DNA of 64,000 bases from Pseudobutyrivibrio ruminis CF1b (GTDB lineage: Bacteria > Bacillota > Clostridia > Lachnospirales > Lachnospiraceae), in assembly GCF_000424005.1 (NCBI RefSeq), contig NZ_AUJB01000016.1:62001-126000 (forward strand), read 5' to 3'. Positions within the stretch are counted from its first letter, which is position 1. Each line of letters starts with the position of its first letter. Shown piece after piece: positions 24,405-32,420 of the stretch. Under the pieces are notes generated by a model. That model was not told the origin of the DNA. It saw nothing but the letters and a program-made list of their open reading frames with translations, and did not search any database. A program made the translations under genes and the position numbers.

Positions 24405-24705
24405 TTTATCAAAACGACGGTGGTTAAGGTTTGATTTCTCGTTGGGCTCTGATAAAAATGTATAGTTTTGCCGGCCTGTAAATGATATTTATCAGAAACA
24501 CAGCTGGGAAGCATTGGTTTCTCATTGGCCATTGATAAAAATAAGGTGCAAGGCTATAGAATTTATTGGGATTTATCAATAGACGATGAAGATATGCGGA
24601 GTGGAGAATGGGAAATTGATAAATAAGAGGTGCAAGCGAGAAAGGCAGCAAGATTTTATCAGAAGCTAACGAAAGTATAGGTTTTCTAGGGTATTTTATG
24701 ATAAA
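24405..24705. repeat. Array 2: four TTTATCA/TGATAAA pairs, 83-bp period
   Basis: TTTATCA starts at 24405, 24488, 24572 and 24655; its complement TGATAAA starts at 24450, 24533, 24617 and 24699. Steps between like arms are 82-84 nt. The inner distance is constant (38, 38, 38, 37 nt), so each pair spans 51-52 bp; pairs are separated by 31-32 nt. Spacers are mostly unique, though TTTCTC-N-TTGG recurs in the first two inner spacers and AGGTGCAAG in two outer ones. The array lies in the 640-nt gap between the nuclease-like gene and the LacI gene. A further in-phase TTTATCA is at 24904 (24655 plus 249), but units between are degraded or absent. Confidence 0.85.
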
Positions 24706-24866
24706 AGGTCATGACTAGGCATGGATTGACGGCAATATATTGTAATAAAAGATCAGGCGGCGCTAGCCCTAGACACAAAAAGGATATAAAAATCACTTAA
24801 AAGAATTATTTTGTAAAATGTGCACGACAACTGTGGATTAAATTTGTTATAAAAAGCGAAATGTTT

Positions 24867-24907
24867 ATAGCCTATTGACTGTGACAGGTCAGTAGGCTAT
24901 GATTTTA
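24867..24907 (+). terminator. Strong hairpin upstream of the LacI operator
   Basis: ATAGCCTATTGACT (24867-24880) and AGGTCAGTAGGCTAT (24886-24900) form a stem of about 13 bp with one mismatch; the tail GATTTTAT is only weakly U-rich. It may insulate the LacI gene from array transcription or be a bidirectional stop. Confidence 0.5.
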
Positions 24908-24915
24908 TCATGAAC

Positions 24916-24941
24916 TGGAAACGTTCCCAGAACCGTTTCCA
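24916..24941. promoter_or_regulatory. LacI-type operator dyad
   Basis: TGGAAACG (24916-24923) and CGTTTCCA (24934-24941) are perfect inverted arms; inner TTC/GAAC extend the dyad with one base offset. The AAACG/CGTTT half-sites are typical of LacI/GalR/CcpA-family operators. It lies 60-85 nt before the start of the LacI gene, suggesting autoregulation and control of the maltodextrin genes. Confidence 0.65.
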
Positions 24942-25000
24942 AAATAACATGGATTAGGCCCCATGTAAAAAAGCATTTATATGCAATGGAAGGAAAACAA

Positions 25001-26011
25001 ATGACAATCAAAGACATAGCTAAGCTGGCAGGGGTCAGCGTTAGCACGGTTTCACGTGTCCTTAACGATCACCCAGATGTCAGTGAGACAGCAAAGGAAA
25101 AGGTCCTTGCTGTAGTAGACGAATACAATTACATACCTAATACCAGTGCGAGAGATTTGGGAAAATCATCTTCAGACAACATTGGACTGGTGGTAAGAGG
25201 TATTTCTAATCCATTCTATACAATGATTATTACTGAGATTGCCGACAAGATTGAGAAGGCTGGATACACAATGGTGATGCAGCAGATTGGCACCTCAGAT
25301 GATGAAATCCTGGCAGCAGCCAGAATGGAAAGGGATAAGAGGCTTCTTGGTCTTATCTTCCTTGGAGGAAGACTTAACTACACTAAGGAGCAGGTTTCAG
25401 CTATAAATGTGCCATTTGTTTGCTGTACATTTAACAACCAGTACGGAACACTTGATAAATCAGATTATTCGAGTGTTTGTATAGATGATAATCAGGCTGC
25501 ATATGAAGCAGTTGAGTATCTTTTTAAAGAGGGGCACAGAAGAATTGCAGTTCTTCTTTCAGGTCCAGATGATGGCTCAGTCAGCCAGGTGAGATTCGCC
25601 GGCTACGAGCGAGCACTTAATGATTTTGGGATAGAACTTGATGAGAATCTCATCATTCCTATAAATAGTTACAACATCGCTGATGCCTATGAGGGCATGA
25701 AAGCATGGTTAAAACAGAATAACGACTTTTCGGCAGTATTTGCCATCTCGGATAATATGGCTATGGGCGCTATGAAAGCCCTTAGAGAGGCTGGAAAATC
25801 AATACCGGGTGATGTAGCAGTAATTGCAATCGATGGTATTGAGGCTTCTGAGTATATGAATCCGGTTTTGAGCACTCTCTGTCAGCCTATGAAAGAAATG
25901 GGTGATGAGGCAGTGAAGCTTGTGGTAGATATTATTAAAGGTAAAAAGAATCACAAGCACATCTTACTGTCCACCACGTTACGAGAAGGTGAGTCCTTCC
26001 GAGAAGTTTAA
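25001..26011 (+). CDS. LacI-family transcriptional regulator
   Basis: 336 residues from ATG 25001, chosen because GGAAGGA lies 6-7 nt upstream; an in-frame ATG at 24986 has no such site. The N-terminal helix-turn-helix is TIKDIAKLAGVSVSTVSRVLN with the hinge YIPNTSARDL, followed by a periplasmic-binding-protein-like sensor domain (NIGLVVRGISNPFY, IAVLLSGPDDGSVSQVRFAGYERA). It probably binds a maltodextrin-derived ligand and controls the ABC genes and malQ downstream. The dyad at 24916-24941 is the likely operator. Confidence 0.9.
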   Translation: MTIKDIAKLAGVSVSTVSRVLNDHPDVSETAKEKVLAVVDEYNYIPNTSARDLGKSSSDNIGLVVRGISNPFYTMIITEIADKIEKAGYTMVMQQIGTSDDEILAAARMERDKRLLGLIFLGGRLNYTKEQVSAINVPFVCCTFNNQYGTLDKSDYSSVCIDDNQAAYEAVEYLFKEGHRRIAVLLSGPDDGSVSQVRFAGYERALNDFGIELDENLIIPINSYNIADAYEGMKAWLKQNNDFSAVFAISDNMAMGAMKALREAGKSIPGDVAVIAIDGIEASEYMNPVLSTLCQPMKEMGDEAVKLVVDIIKGKKNHKHILLSTTLREGESFREV

Positions 26012-26090
26012 AAATTGGTTTTAACATTCCTATCGAATATAGGGATGAGAAACATAAAATTTTAAACTTCAAAAAAGGAGAGTGTAAGAA

Positions 26091-27401
26091 ATGAAGAGAA
26101 AGAGAGTATTGGCACTGGGGTTAATCGCAATGATGGCAGCTGCTACATTCGCAGGCTGTGGTTCAAGCGCTTCAGGAGATTCAGCAGGGGATTCTGCATC
26201 AACTGATGGAGCAAGTGGAAAGGTTTACTACCTTAACTTCAAGCCAGAGGCAGATGAGGCTTGGCAGGAGATTGCTAAGCAGTACACAGAGGAGACAGGC
26301 GTTCCTGTAACTGTTATCACAGCAGCTTCTGGTACATATGAGGAGACACTTTCATCTGAAATCGTAAAGGATGAGGCTCCTACATTATTCCAGGTTAATG
26401 GCCCTGTAGGTCTTGCAAACTGGGCAGATTATTGCTATGACCTTAAGGATTCATCACTTTACAATGAGCTTACAAGCGATTCATTCGCACTTTACAATGA
26501 TGATGCAGTTGCTGGTATTGCATACGTTATCGAGTCTTACGGTATCATCACAAACACAAAGCTTCTTGAGCAGGCTGGTTACACACTTGAGGATATTCAG
26601 AGCTTTGATGATTTAAAGAAAGTTGCAGAGGATATTACAGCTCGCAAGGATGAGCTTGGATTCGCAGCATTTACATCAGCAGGTATGGATGGTTCTTCTG
26701 ACTGGAGATTCAAGACACACCTTGCAAACCTTCCAATTTACTTCGAATATCAGGATAAGGGCATCGATTCTACAGACGCTATCGAGGGCAAGTACCTTGA
26801 TAACTACAAGGCAATTTGGGATCTCTACATCAATAACGCTACATGCAAGCCAGCTGACCTTGCTGGAAAGACAGGCGATGATGCTGAGAACGAATTCGCT
26901 GACAGACAGGCTGTATTTTATCAGAATGGTTCTTGGGAGTATGCAAACCTTACAGATAAGGGCATGACAGATGATGAGCTCGCTATGATCCCTATCTATG
27001 TTGGTGCTGGCGATGAGAAGAATCAGGGTCTTTGCACAGGTACAGAGAACTTCTGGTGTGTAAACTCAGAGGCTTCTGAGGAAGATATTCAGGCAACAAT
27101 TGATTTCCTTACATGGATGGTAACATCTGATGCAGGTACAAAGATGCTTTCTGAGCAGATTGGTGTTATTCCTTTCAAGAAGGCAGCAGATACAACAAAC
27201 CTTTTCGTTCTTAATGATAGAGCATACACAGAGGCAGGCAAGACTCCAGTTTCTTGGAACTTTACAACAATGCCATCTGAAGAGTGGAAGAACGGTGTAG
27301 GTTCAGCTCTTACAGCTTATGCAGCTGGTACAGGTTCATGGGACGATGTTGTTACAGCATTCGTTGATGGTTGGGCTTCAGAGTACGCTGCAAGTCACTA
27401 A
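26091..27401 (+). CDS. Maltodextrin-type sugar-binding lipoprotein
   Basis: 436 residues, family 1 extracellular binding protein. Lipobox ATFAGC (lipid Cys near 23), then a Ser/Gly-rich linker. VYYLNFKPEADEAWQEIAKQYTEETG and GSWEYANL are conserved family blocks. AGGAGAG lies 8-10 nt before the ATG. It supplies sugar to the two permeases encoded 190 nt downstream. A maltodextrin ligand is inferred from the adjacent malQ. Two hairpins follow the gene (27418-27451 and 27521-27544) and probably keep its mRNA more abundant than that of the permeases. Confidence 0.88.
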   Translation: MKRKRVLALGLIAMMAAATFAGCGSSASGDSAGDSASTDGASGKVYYLNFKPEADEAWQEIAKQYTEETGVPVTVITAASGTYEETLSSEIVKDEAPTLFQVNGPVGLANWADYCYDLKDSSLYNELTSDSFALYNDDAVAGIAYVIESYGIITNTKLLEQAGYTLEDIQSFDDLKKVAEDITARKDELGFAAFTSAGMDGSSDWRFKTHLANLPIYFEYQDKGIDSTDAIEGKYLDNYKAIWDLYINNATCKPADLAGKTGDDAENEFADRQAVFYQNGSWEYANLTDKGMTDDELAMIPIYVGAGDEKNQGLCTGTENFWCVNSEASEEDIQATIDFLTWMVTSDAGTKMLSEQIGVIPFKKAADTTNLFVLNDRAYTEAGKTPVSWNFTTMPSEEWKNGVGSALTAYAAGTGSWDDVVTAFVDGWASEYAASH

Positions 27402-27417
27402 TTTTATATTGATGTAA

Positions 27418-27544
27418 ACTGCCTGAATTAACCATTCTCAAAGGGCAGTTCACATAGAAGAGTTTTTCTTCCCAATTCGTGGTTCTTGCTACGGCATAAA
27501 ACGCGGATAACTAACATTGGAGGGCGAGGCCTAACGCCCTCCAT
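27418..27544 (+). promoter_or_regulatory. Intercistronic hairpins after the binding-protein gene
   Basis: AACTGCC (27418-27424) pairs with GGGCAGTT (27444-27451), and GGAGGGCG (27521-27528) with CGCCCTCC (27537-27544). Neither has a full T-run, although ATAATTTT follows the second. They most likely act as mRNA-stabilising or partial-termination structures that set the ratio of binding protein to permease. Confidence 0.55.
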
Positions 27545-27591
27545 AATTTTGGAAAGTTTCACTGCAAATAATACACAAAAAAGGAATAATT

Positions 27592-28443
27592 ATGGAAAAA
27601 GCAATAAGAAAGTACTGGCCGATTTTTGTGTTGCCAACATTGGCTGCATTCTCGGTTGGATTTATTTATCCCTTTGTTCAGGGCTTATATTTATCATTTT
27701 GTAAATTTACTACTATAAAGAAGTCTACATTCATTGGATTTGGAAATTATGCGTATGCCATTACAGATGCTGATTTCTGGCATTCATTTTGGTTCACAGC
27801 GCTTTTTACTGTGGTATCCACAGTACTTATAAATGTAATAGCTTTTGCTATTGCCCTTGCACTTACAAATAAGATTAAAGGTTCAAATTTCTTCAGAACA
27901 GTATTCTTCATGCCAAACCTTATCGGAGGAATCGTTCTTGGATACATTTGGCAGATTCTTATCAACTGCGTGCTTTCACTTTTGGAAAAGCCACTTCTTG
28001 CACTTAATGCTACATACGGATTCATAGGTTTGACAATACTTATGTGCTGGCAGCAGATTGGTTATATGATGATTATTTACATCGCTGGTCTTCAGTCTAT
28101 TCCAGATGATTATATCGAGGCAGCGAAGATTGATGGTGCTACAACAGGACAGATTCTTTTCAAGATTAAGATTCCAAACGTAATGCCTTCAATTACAATT
28201 TGTTCATTCCTGACAATCACAAACGGCTTCAAGCTCTTTGATCAGAACCTTGCATTAACAGGCGGTGAGCCAGCTCACGCATCAGAGATGCTTGCCCTTA
28301 ACATATACAACACCTTCTACAGCCGTACAGGCCCACAGTGGAAGGGATATGGTCAGGCAAAAGCAGTTATTTTCTGTATTATGGTAATACTTATCTCCAT
28401 GATTCAGCTTAAGATTACTAAATCAAAGGAGGTACAGCAGTAA
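27592..28443 (+). CDS. Sugar ABC permease, MalF type
   Basis: 283 residues, six predicted TM segments, with the EAA loop DYIEAAKIDGATTGQILFKIKIPNVMPS in the usual place before the fifth TM. The size fits the short Firmicute MalF/UgpA-like subunits. AAAGGAATAATT precedes the ATG. Its stop overlaps the start of the next gene (TAATG). Confidence 0.9.
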   Translation: MEKAIRKYWPIFVLPTLAAFSVGFIYPFVQGLYLSFCKFTTIKKSTFIGFGNYAYAITDADFWHSFWFTALFTVVSTVLINVIAFAIALALTNKIKGSNFFRTVFFMPNLIGGIVLGYIWQILINCVLSLLEKPLLALNATYGFIGLTILMCWQQIGYMMIIYIAGLQSIPDDYIEAAKIDGATTGQILFKIKIPNVMPSITICSFLTITNGFKLFDQNLALTGGEPAHASEMLALNIYNTFYSRTGPQWKGYGQAKAVIFCIMVILISMIQLKITKSKEVQQ

Positions 28444-29285
28444 TGAAAGCAAAAGAACAGGTTGCACGTCTTATCGTGTTTATAGTATTGTGTCTTCTGG
28501 CTGTTTGCTGGATTTATCCAGTATTTATGATTTTGATTAACTCACTTAAGGGTGATGCTTTTATCAGCACTAACAGTGTATTTACACTTCCAGATGCAAA
28601 GAGCTTTGTAGGCTTCAGCAATTACACAGATGCTCTTTCATCAAAGGGATTTGCAGCAGCATTTGGATACAGCTTGGTTATCACGGTATCATCTGCGGTT
28701 TTGATTTTAATTTGTACATCAATGTGTGCCTGGTACATCACCAGAGTTCACGGAATTCTCTCAAAGGTATGCTATGCTTTATTTGTATTTTCAATGGTAG
28801 TTCCTTTCCAGATGCTGATGTTCACACTTGCATCTACAGCTGACAGAATGGACCTTGATACACCATATAATATTTGCATTATTTACCTTGGATTTGGCGC
28901 AGGTCTTGCGGTGTTCATGTTCACAGGATTTATGAAGTCAATTCCACTTGAGATTGAAGAGGCAGCTATGATTGACGGCTGCAATCCAATCCAGACATTT
29001 TTCCAGATCGTGCTTCCAATTTTGAAGCCAACACTTATTTCAGTAGCTATCTTAGAGACAATGTGGCTTTGGAACGATTACCTTTTGCCATACCTTGTTC
29101 TCGACAGAAAGAAATATATGACAATCCCAATCCTTATCCAGTACTTCCGTGGAAGCTATGGACATGTAGAGATGGGACCAATGATGGCATGTATTATGAT
29201 GACAGTATTACCAATCATAATTATGTATATATGCTTACAGAAATACATTATTAAAGGTGTAATCGCAGGTGCGGTTAAGGGCTAA
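28443..29285 (+). CDS. Sugar ABC permease, MalG type
   Basis: 280 residues with six TM segments; EAA loop PLEIEEAAMIDGCNPIQTFFQIVLPILKP. It pairs with the MalF-like subunit, whose stop overlaps this start by one base. No ATPase gene is present in the operon, so a shared MsmX/MalK-type ATPase encoded elsewhere is expected, as is usual in these bacteria. Confidence 0.9.
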   Translation: MKAKEQVARLIVFIVLCLLAVCWIYPVFMILINSLKGDAFISTNSVFTLPDAKSFVGFSNYTDALSSKGFAAAFGYSLVITVSSAVLILICTSMCAWYITRVHGILSKVCYALFVFSMVVPFQMLMFTLASTADRMDLDTPYNICIIYLGFGAGLAVFMFTGFMKSIPLEIEEAAMIDGCNPIQTFFQIVLPILKPTLISVAILETMWLWNDYLLPYLVLDRKKYMTIPILIQYFRGSYGHVEMGPMMACIMMTVLPIIIMYICLQKYIIKGVIAGAVKG

Positions 29286-29329
29286 GCCTGCCTTCCCGCT
29301 AGCCTTATAATATTTAAAGGAGATTAAAT

Positions 29330-30844
29330 ATGAAAAGAAGTAGTGGAATTTTGCTCCCTATATCTTCATTACCTTCACCTTATGGAATAGGTACCTTTGG
29401 AAAAGCCGCATATGATTTTGCGGACTTTCTGAAGGCTGCCGGCCAGAAATACTGGCAGGTACTTCCTTTAGGTCCAACTAGTTACGGAGACAGCCCATAT
29501 CAGAGCTTTTCTACCTTTGCCGGAAACCCCTATTTCATTGATCTTGATATGCTTATTGAAGAAGGCCTTCTGACCAAGAAAGAGGTCGAGGCTGAAAACT
29601 GGGGAACCAACCCACGTTATGTGGATTATGGTCAGATTTATGAAAGTCGTTTCAAGATCCTTGAAAAGGCAAAGGAGAGAGGATATAAAGATGCTCTCGG
29701 TGAGATTTTTCATTTCAGAAAGAAAAACCCATGGGTTGAAAATTACGGGCTTTTCATGGCAATTAAGAAGCATTTTGGTCAGCTTAGCTGGCAGGAATGG
29801 CCAGAGGAGGACATTCGTCTTCATGAGGCAAAGGCTGTTGAAAAGTACACTAAGAAGCTTGAGGATGATATTGAATTCTTCGTATATATTCAGTATCTGT
29901 TCTTTAAGCAGTGGGCTAAGCTTAAGACTTATATTAACAGTCTTGGCATTGAGGTAATTGGAGATCTTCCTATATATGTTGCACTGGATTCATGTGATGT
30001 CTGGGCTGAGCCAGAATTCTTCAGTCTGAATGAAGACAATTATCCAGTAGAGGTGGCTGGTGTGCCACCAGATTATTTCAGCGAAGACGGTCAGCTTTGG
30101 GGGAATCCATGCTACGACTGGAAGGCTTTGAAAAATGATGGTTATAAATGGTGGATTCGAAGAATTGACGGAGCTGCAAAGCTTTATGACGTTCTCAGAA
30201 TTGATCATTTCAGAGGTTTTGATGAGTACTGGGCTGTTCCTGCAAAGGACAAGACAGCTAAGAATGGTAAATGGAAGAAGGGACCAGGAATGGATCTTGT
30301 TGGACTTCTTTCAAAGACATTCCCAAGTATCGAGTTTATTGCTGAAGATTTAGGTGAGCCTTCACCTACAGTTGTAAAGCTTCTTCAGGATAGTGGATGG
30401 CCAGGAATGAAGGTTCTTGAATTCGCTTTTGATTCAGGTGAACCAAACAACTATCAGCCTCACACTTATGATAAAAATTGTATCTGCTACACAGGAACCC
30501 ATGACAATGCAACTATCATGGGCTGGTATGAAGAGGCAGATAAGAAGGACAAGGAATATGCCAGCAAGTACCTTGGTATTTCAAAGGCTGAGGGATTTAA
30601 CTGGGGCATGATTCGCGGCGGAATGAGCTCAGTTTCAGTTTTATTTGTAGCTCAGATGCAGGATTTCCTTGGACTTGGCAAATATAATCGAATCAACGTG
30701 CCAGGCACAGAAAGTGGTAACTGGCAGTGGCGACTTCTTGCTAAGGAGATGGCTCCTGAATTGGCTAAGAAGATATTCGATATGTCGGTTATGTACGACA
30801 GAACTAAAAAAACCCCTAAAGCTAAGAAAAAGGCTCGCAAGTAA
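29330..30844 (+). CDS. malQ: 4-alpha-glucanotransferase (GH77, amylomaltase)
   Basis: 504 residues. The GH77 catalytic residues are visible: Asp nucleophile in LRIDHFRGFDEYW, Glu acid/base in FIAEDLGEPSP and the third Asp in YTGTHDNAT. The N-terminal SGILLPISSLPSPYGIGTFG is the family signature. It transfers glucan chains between maltodextrins in the cytosol, in keeping with import by the upstream ABC genes. AAAGGAGATTAAAT precedes the ATG. The stop codon lies in the loop of its own terminator (30833-30855). Confidence 0.95.
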   Translation: MKRSSGILLPISSLPSPYGIGTFGKAAYDFADFLKAAGQKYWQVLPLGPTSYGDSPYQSFSTFAGNPYFIDLDMLIEEGLLTKKEVEAENWGTNPRYVDYGQIYESRFKILEKAKERGYKDALGEIFHFRKKNPWVENYGLFMAIKKHFGQLSWQEWPEEDIRLHEAKAVEKYTKKLEDDIEFFVYIQYLFFKQWAKLKTYINSLGIEVIGDLPIYVALDSCDVWAEPEFFSLNEDNYPVEVAGVPPDYFSEDGQLWGNPCYDWKALKNDGYKWWIRRIDGAAKLYDVLRIDHFRGFDEYWAVPAKDKTAKNGKWKKGPGMDLVGLLSKTFPSIEFIAEDLGEPSPTVVKLLQDSGWPGMKVLEFAFDSGEPNNYQPHTYDKNCICYTGTHDNATIMGWYEEADKKDKEYASKYLGISKAEGFNWGMIRGGMSSVSVLFVAQMQDFLGLGKYNRINVPGTESGNWQWRLLAKEMAPELAKKIFDMSVMYDRTKKTPKAKKKARK

Positions 30845-30857
30845 GCGAGCTTTTTCT
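30833..30857 (+). terminator. Terminator overlapping the malQ stop codon
   Basis: GCTCGC (30833-30838), loop AAGTAA containing the TAA stop, GCGAGC (30845-30850), then TTTTTCTTT. Confidence 0.8.
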
Positions 30858-30915
30858 TTGCCTAAAAATTGAATATGTGGTAAACTAATTCAGACTTTTG
30901 AGGAGGAATTTACAA

Positions 30916-32082
30916 ATGAAAAATAGATTTTTGGTACTGATTTTAGTGGGCGCTTTAGCTTTTTCTTTTACAGCCTGCGGCAGCAAGGAAGAGGAGAAAG
31001 CTGATACAAAGACAGAGCAGTCGGCAGATAAGAAGTCTGATGTAAAACCTATTGAATATGATGTAGACGAGTTCGTTACATTAGGCGATTACAAAGGACT
31101 TGATATCACTCTTGACGGTGAGTACGAGTACACAGACAAGGGCTTTGATGAGTATGTATCAAAGACTATCTCTGAGGCAGCTATCTATGTAGAGGACAGC
31201 AGCGCAAAGGAAATCGCAGAGGATTCTATCGTAAATGTCGACTATGTTGGTTCACAGGACGGCGTAGCTTTTGACGGCGGTTCTGCAGAGGATCAGCTTA
31301 TTGATATTGGAAACAACAGCTCTGCTACAGGCGGCGGATATATCTCAGGATTTACATCTGGCCTTGTAGGACACAAGGTAGGCGAGGAAGTAGCTTACGA
31401 GGTTACATTCCCACAGGATTATGGCAATGCAGATCTAGCTGGACAGACAGTTATCTTCACATTCCAGGTTAATTACATTGCAAAGGCCATCGATTCAAAG
31501 GAGGCTCTTACAGATGAAATCGTATCTGATAAGTTTGGTTACGACACTGTAGATGCTTACATGGATGCACTTAAGGAACAATACACAGCAAGCCTTGAGA
31601 ACAATCTTAAGAGCGACAAGCAGACAGCTGTTTTAAACGCAGTTTTAAATAATAGCAAGGTATCAAAGGTACCTGAGGATCTTCTTCAGGCCAGAGTAGA
31701 TATGTACCTTAGTGTTTATGACAAGCAGTATCAGTCATATGGCACTACTGCAAAGGAATACTTTGAGTCAATGGGACAGGATTACGATGCTTATGTTGAA
31801 AGCATGAAGACAAGCATTCAGGAGTCTACAGAGACAGAGCTTATCCTTGAGGCTATTGCAAAGGCTGAGGGCATTGAGATTGACGAGGCAGGATACAAGG
31901 AGTTCATTCAGGGAGTTCTTTCATCATCAGGCACATCTGATGAGACAAGCTTCTATGAAGTATATGATGTAGACGGCTACACAGGCGAGAGATATTTCCG
32001 TCAGGCCTACCTTACACAGAAGGCACTTGATTTCTGCATCGACAATGCAAATTACACAGGAGCACCTGCTGAGGCAGAATAA
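30916..32082 (+). CDS. Exported trigger-factor-like FKBP peptidyl-prolyl isomerase lipoprotein
   Basis: 388 residues from ATG 30916 (AGGAGG at 30901-30906). A lipobox SFTAC puts a lipid on Cys near 21. After an acidic/Lys linker, residues about 85-200 form an FKBP-type domain like that of trigger factor (DSIVNVDYVGSQDGVAFDGGS, GYISGFTSGLVGHKVGEE, FPQDYGNADLAGQ). The C-terminal half matches the trigger-factor chaperone arm. The ribosome-binding N-domain is replaced by the lipoprotein signal. It probably folds exported proteins outside the membrane. It stands just upstream of the SCIFF/SecDF block. Confidence 0.85.
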   Translation: MKNRFLVLILVGALAFSFTACGSKEEEKADTKTEQSADKKSDVKPIEYDVDEFVTLGDYKGLDITLDGEYEYTDKGFDEYVSKTISEAAIYVEDSSAKEIAEDSIVNVDYVGSQDGVAFDGGSAEDQLIDIGNNSSATGGGYISGFTSGLVGHKVGEEVAYEVTFPQDYGNADLAGQTVIFTFQVNYIAKAIDSKEALTDEIVSDKFGYDTVDAYMDALKEQYTASLENNLKSDKQTAVLNAVLNNSKVSKVPEDLLQARVDMYLSVYDKQYQSYGTTAKEYFESMGQDYDAYVESMKTSIQESTETELILEAIAKAEGIEIDEAGYKEFIQGVLSSSGTSDETSFYEVYDVDGYTGERYFRQAYLTQKALDFCIDNANYTGAPAEAE

Positions 32083-32091
32083 GGAAAATAC

Positions 32092-32120
32092 TTTATATTT
32101 TGGCCGATTTATAGTATAAT
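32092..32120 (+). promoter_or_regulatory. Promoter of the SCIFF precursor gene
   Basis: TTTATA (32092-32097), 17-nt spacer and a perfect TATAAT (32115-32120), 58 nt before the start codon. Confidence 0.65.
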
Positions 32121-32178
32121 CAATTAATCTTAGGGTTACTGTGAGTAGTAGCTGTTTAAAGAAAAGGAGATATTCATT

Positions 32179-32322
32179 ATGGAACACATCAAAACATTAA
32201 ATACTGCAAGATTACAGAACACTGTTAAGGAAGGCGGATGTGGCGAGTGCCAGACATCATGCCAGTCAGCTTGCAAGACTTCTTGTACAGTTGGAAACCA
32301 GAGCTGTGAGCACTCTAAGTAA
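32179..32322 (+). CDS. scfA: SCIFF ranthipeptide precursor (six cysteines in forty-five)
   Basis: 47 residues: leader MEHIKTLNTARLQN then a Cys-rich core with exactly six Cys at 21, 24, 28, 32, 36 and 43, alternating with Ser/Thr. This is the signature of the SCIFF family found across Clostridia. The radical-SAM maturase encoded next forms thioether bonds between Cys sulphurs and the gamma carbon of acceptor residues, making a ranthipeptide. AAAGGAGA lies 9-10 nt before the ATG. Its stop is followed by a long hairpin (32354-32391) without T-run, expected to give more precursor than enzyme. Confidence 0.95.
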   Translation: MEHIKTLNTARLQNTVKEGGCGECQTSCQSACKTSCTVGNQSCEHSK

Positions 32323-32353
32323 TTGCTCATATTTAATGAAGTAATATTTAACG

Positions 32354-32391
32354 CAGACCGGTCCTCATCCCACGGGATGGGGAACGGTCTA
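32354..32391 (+). promoter_or_regulatory. Intercistronic hairpin between SCIFF and its maturase
   Basis: AGACCG with CGGTCT and inner CATCCC with GGGATG form a long imperfect hairpin. The tail ATTGTGCG has no U-run, so it is more likely a processing or partial-termination element than a full terminator. Confidence 0.55.
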
Positions 32392-32420
32392 TTGTGCGTT
32401 TATGAAAGGACATTTTTTTA

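Noticed and set aside
24738-24830. Further units of array 2
   Set aside because: At the expected positions the arms are degraded beyond recognition, so only 24405-24705 is annotated.
27486-27704. 72-residue frame before the MalF-like permease
   Set aside because: It overlaps the intercistronic hairpin and the permease start in another frame; no family match and no ribosome-binding site.
32354-32391. Terminator between SCIFF and maturase
   Set aside because: No U-run follows, and the maturase gene has no promoter of its own that I can see.
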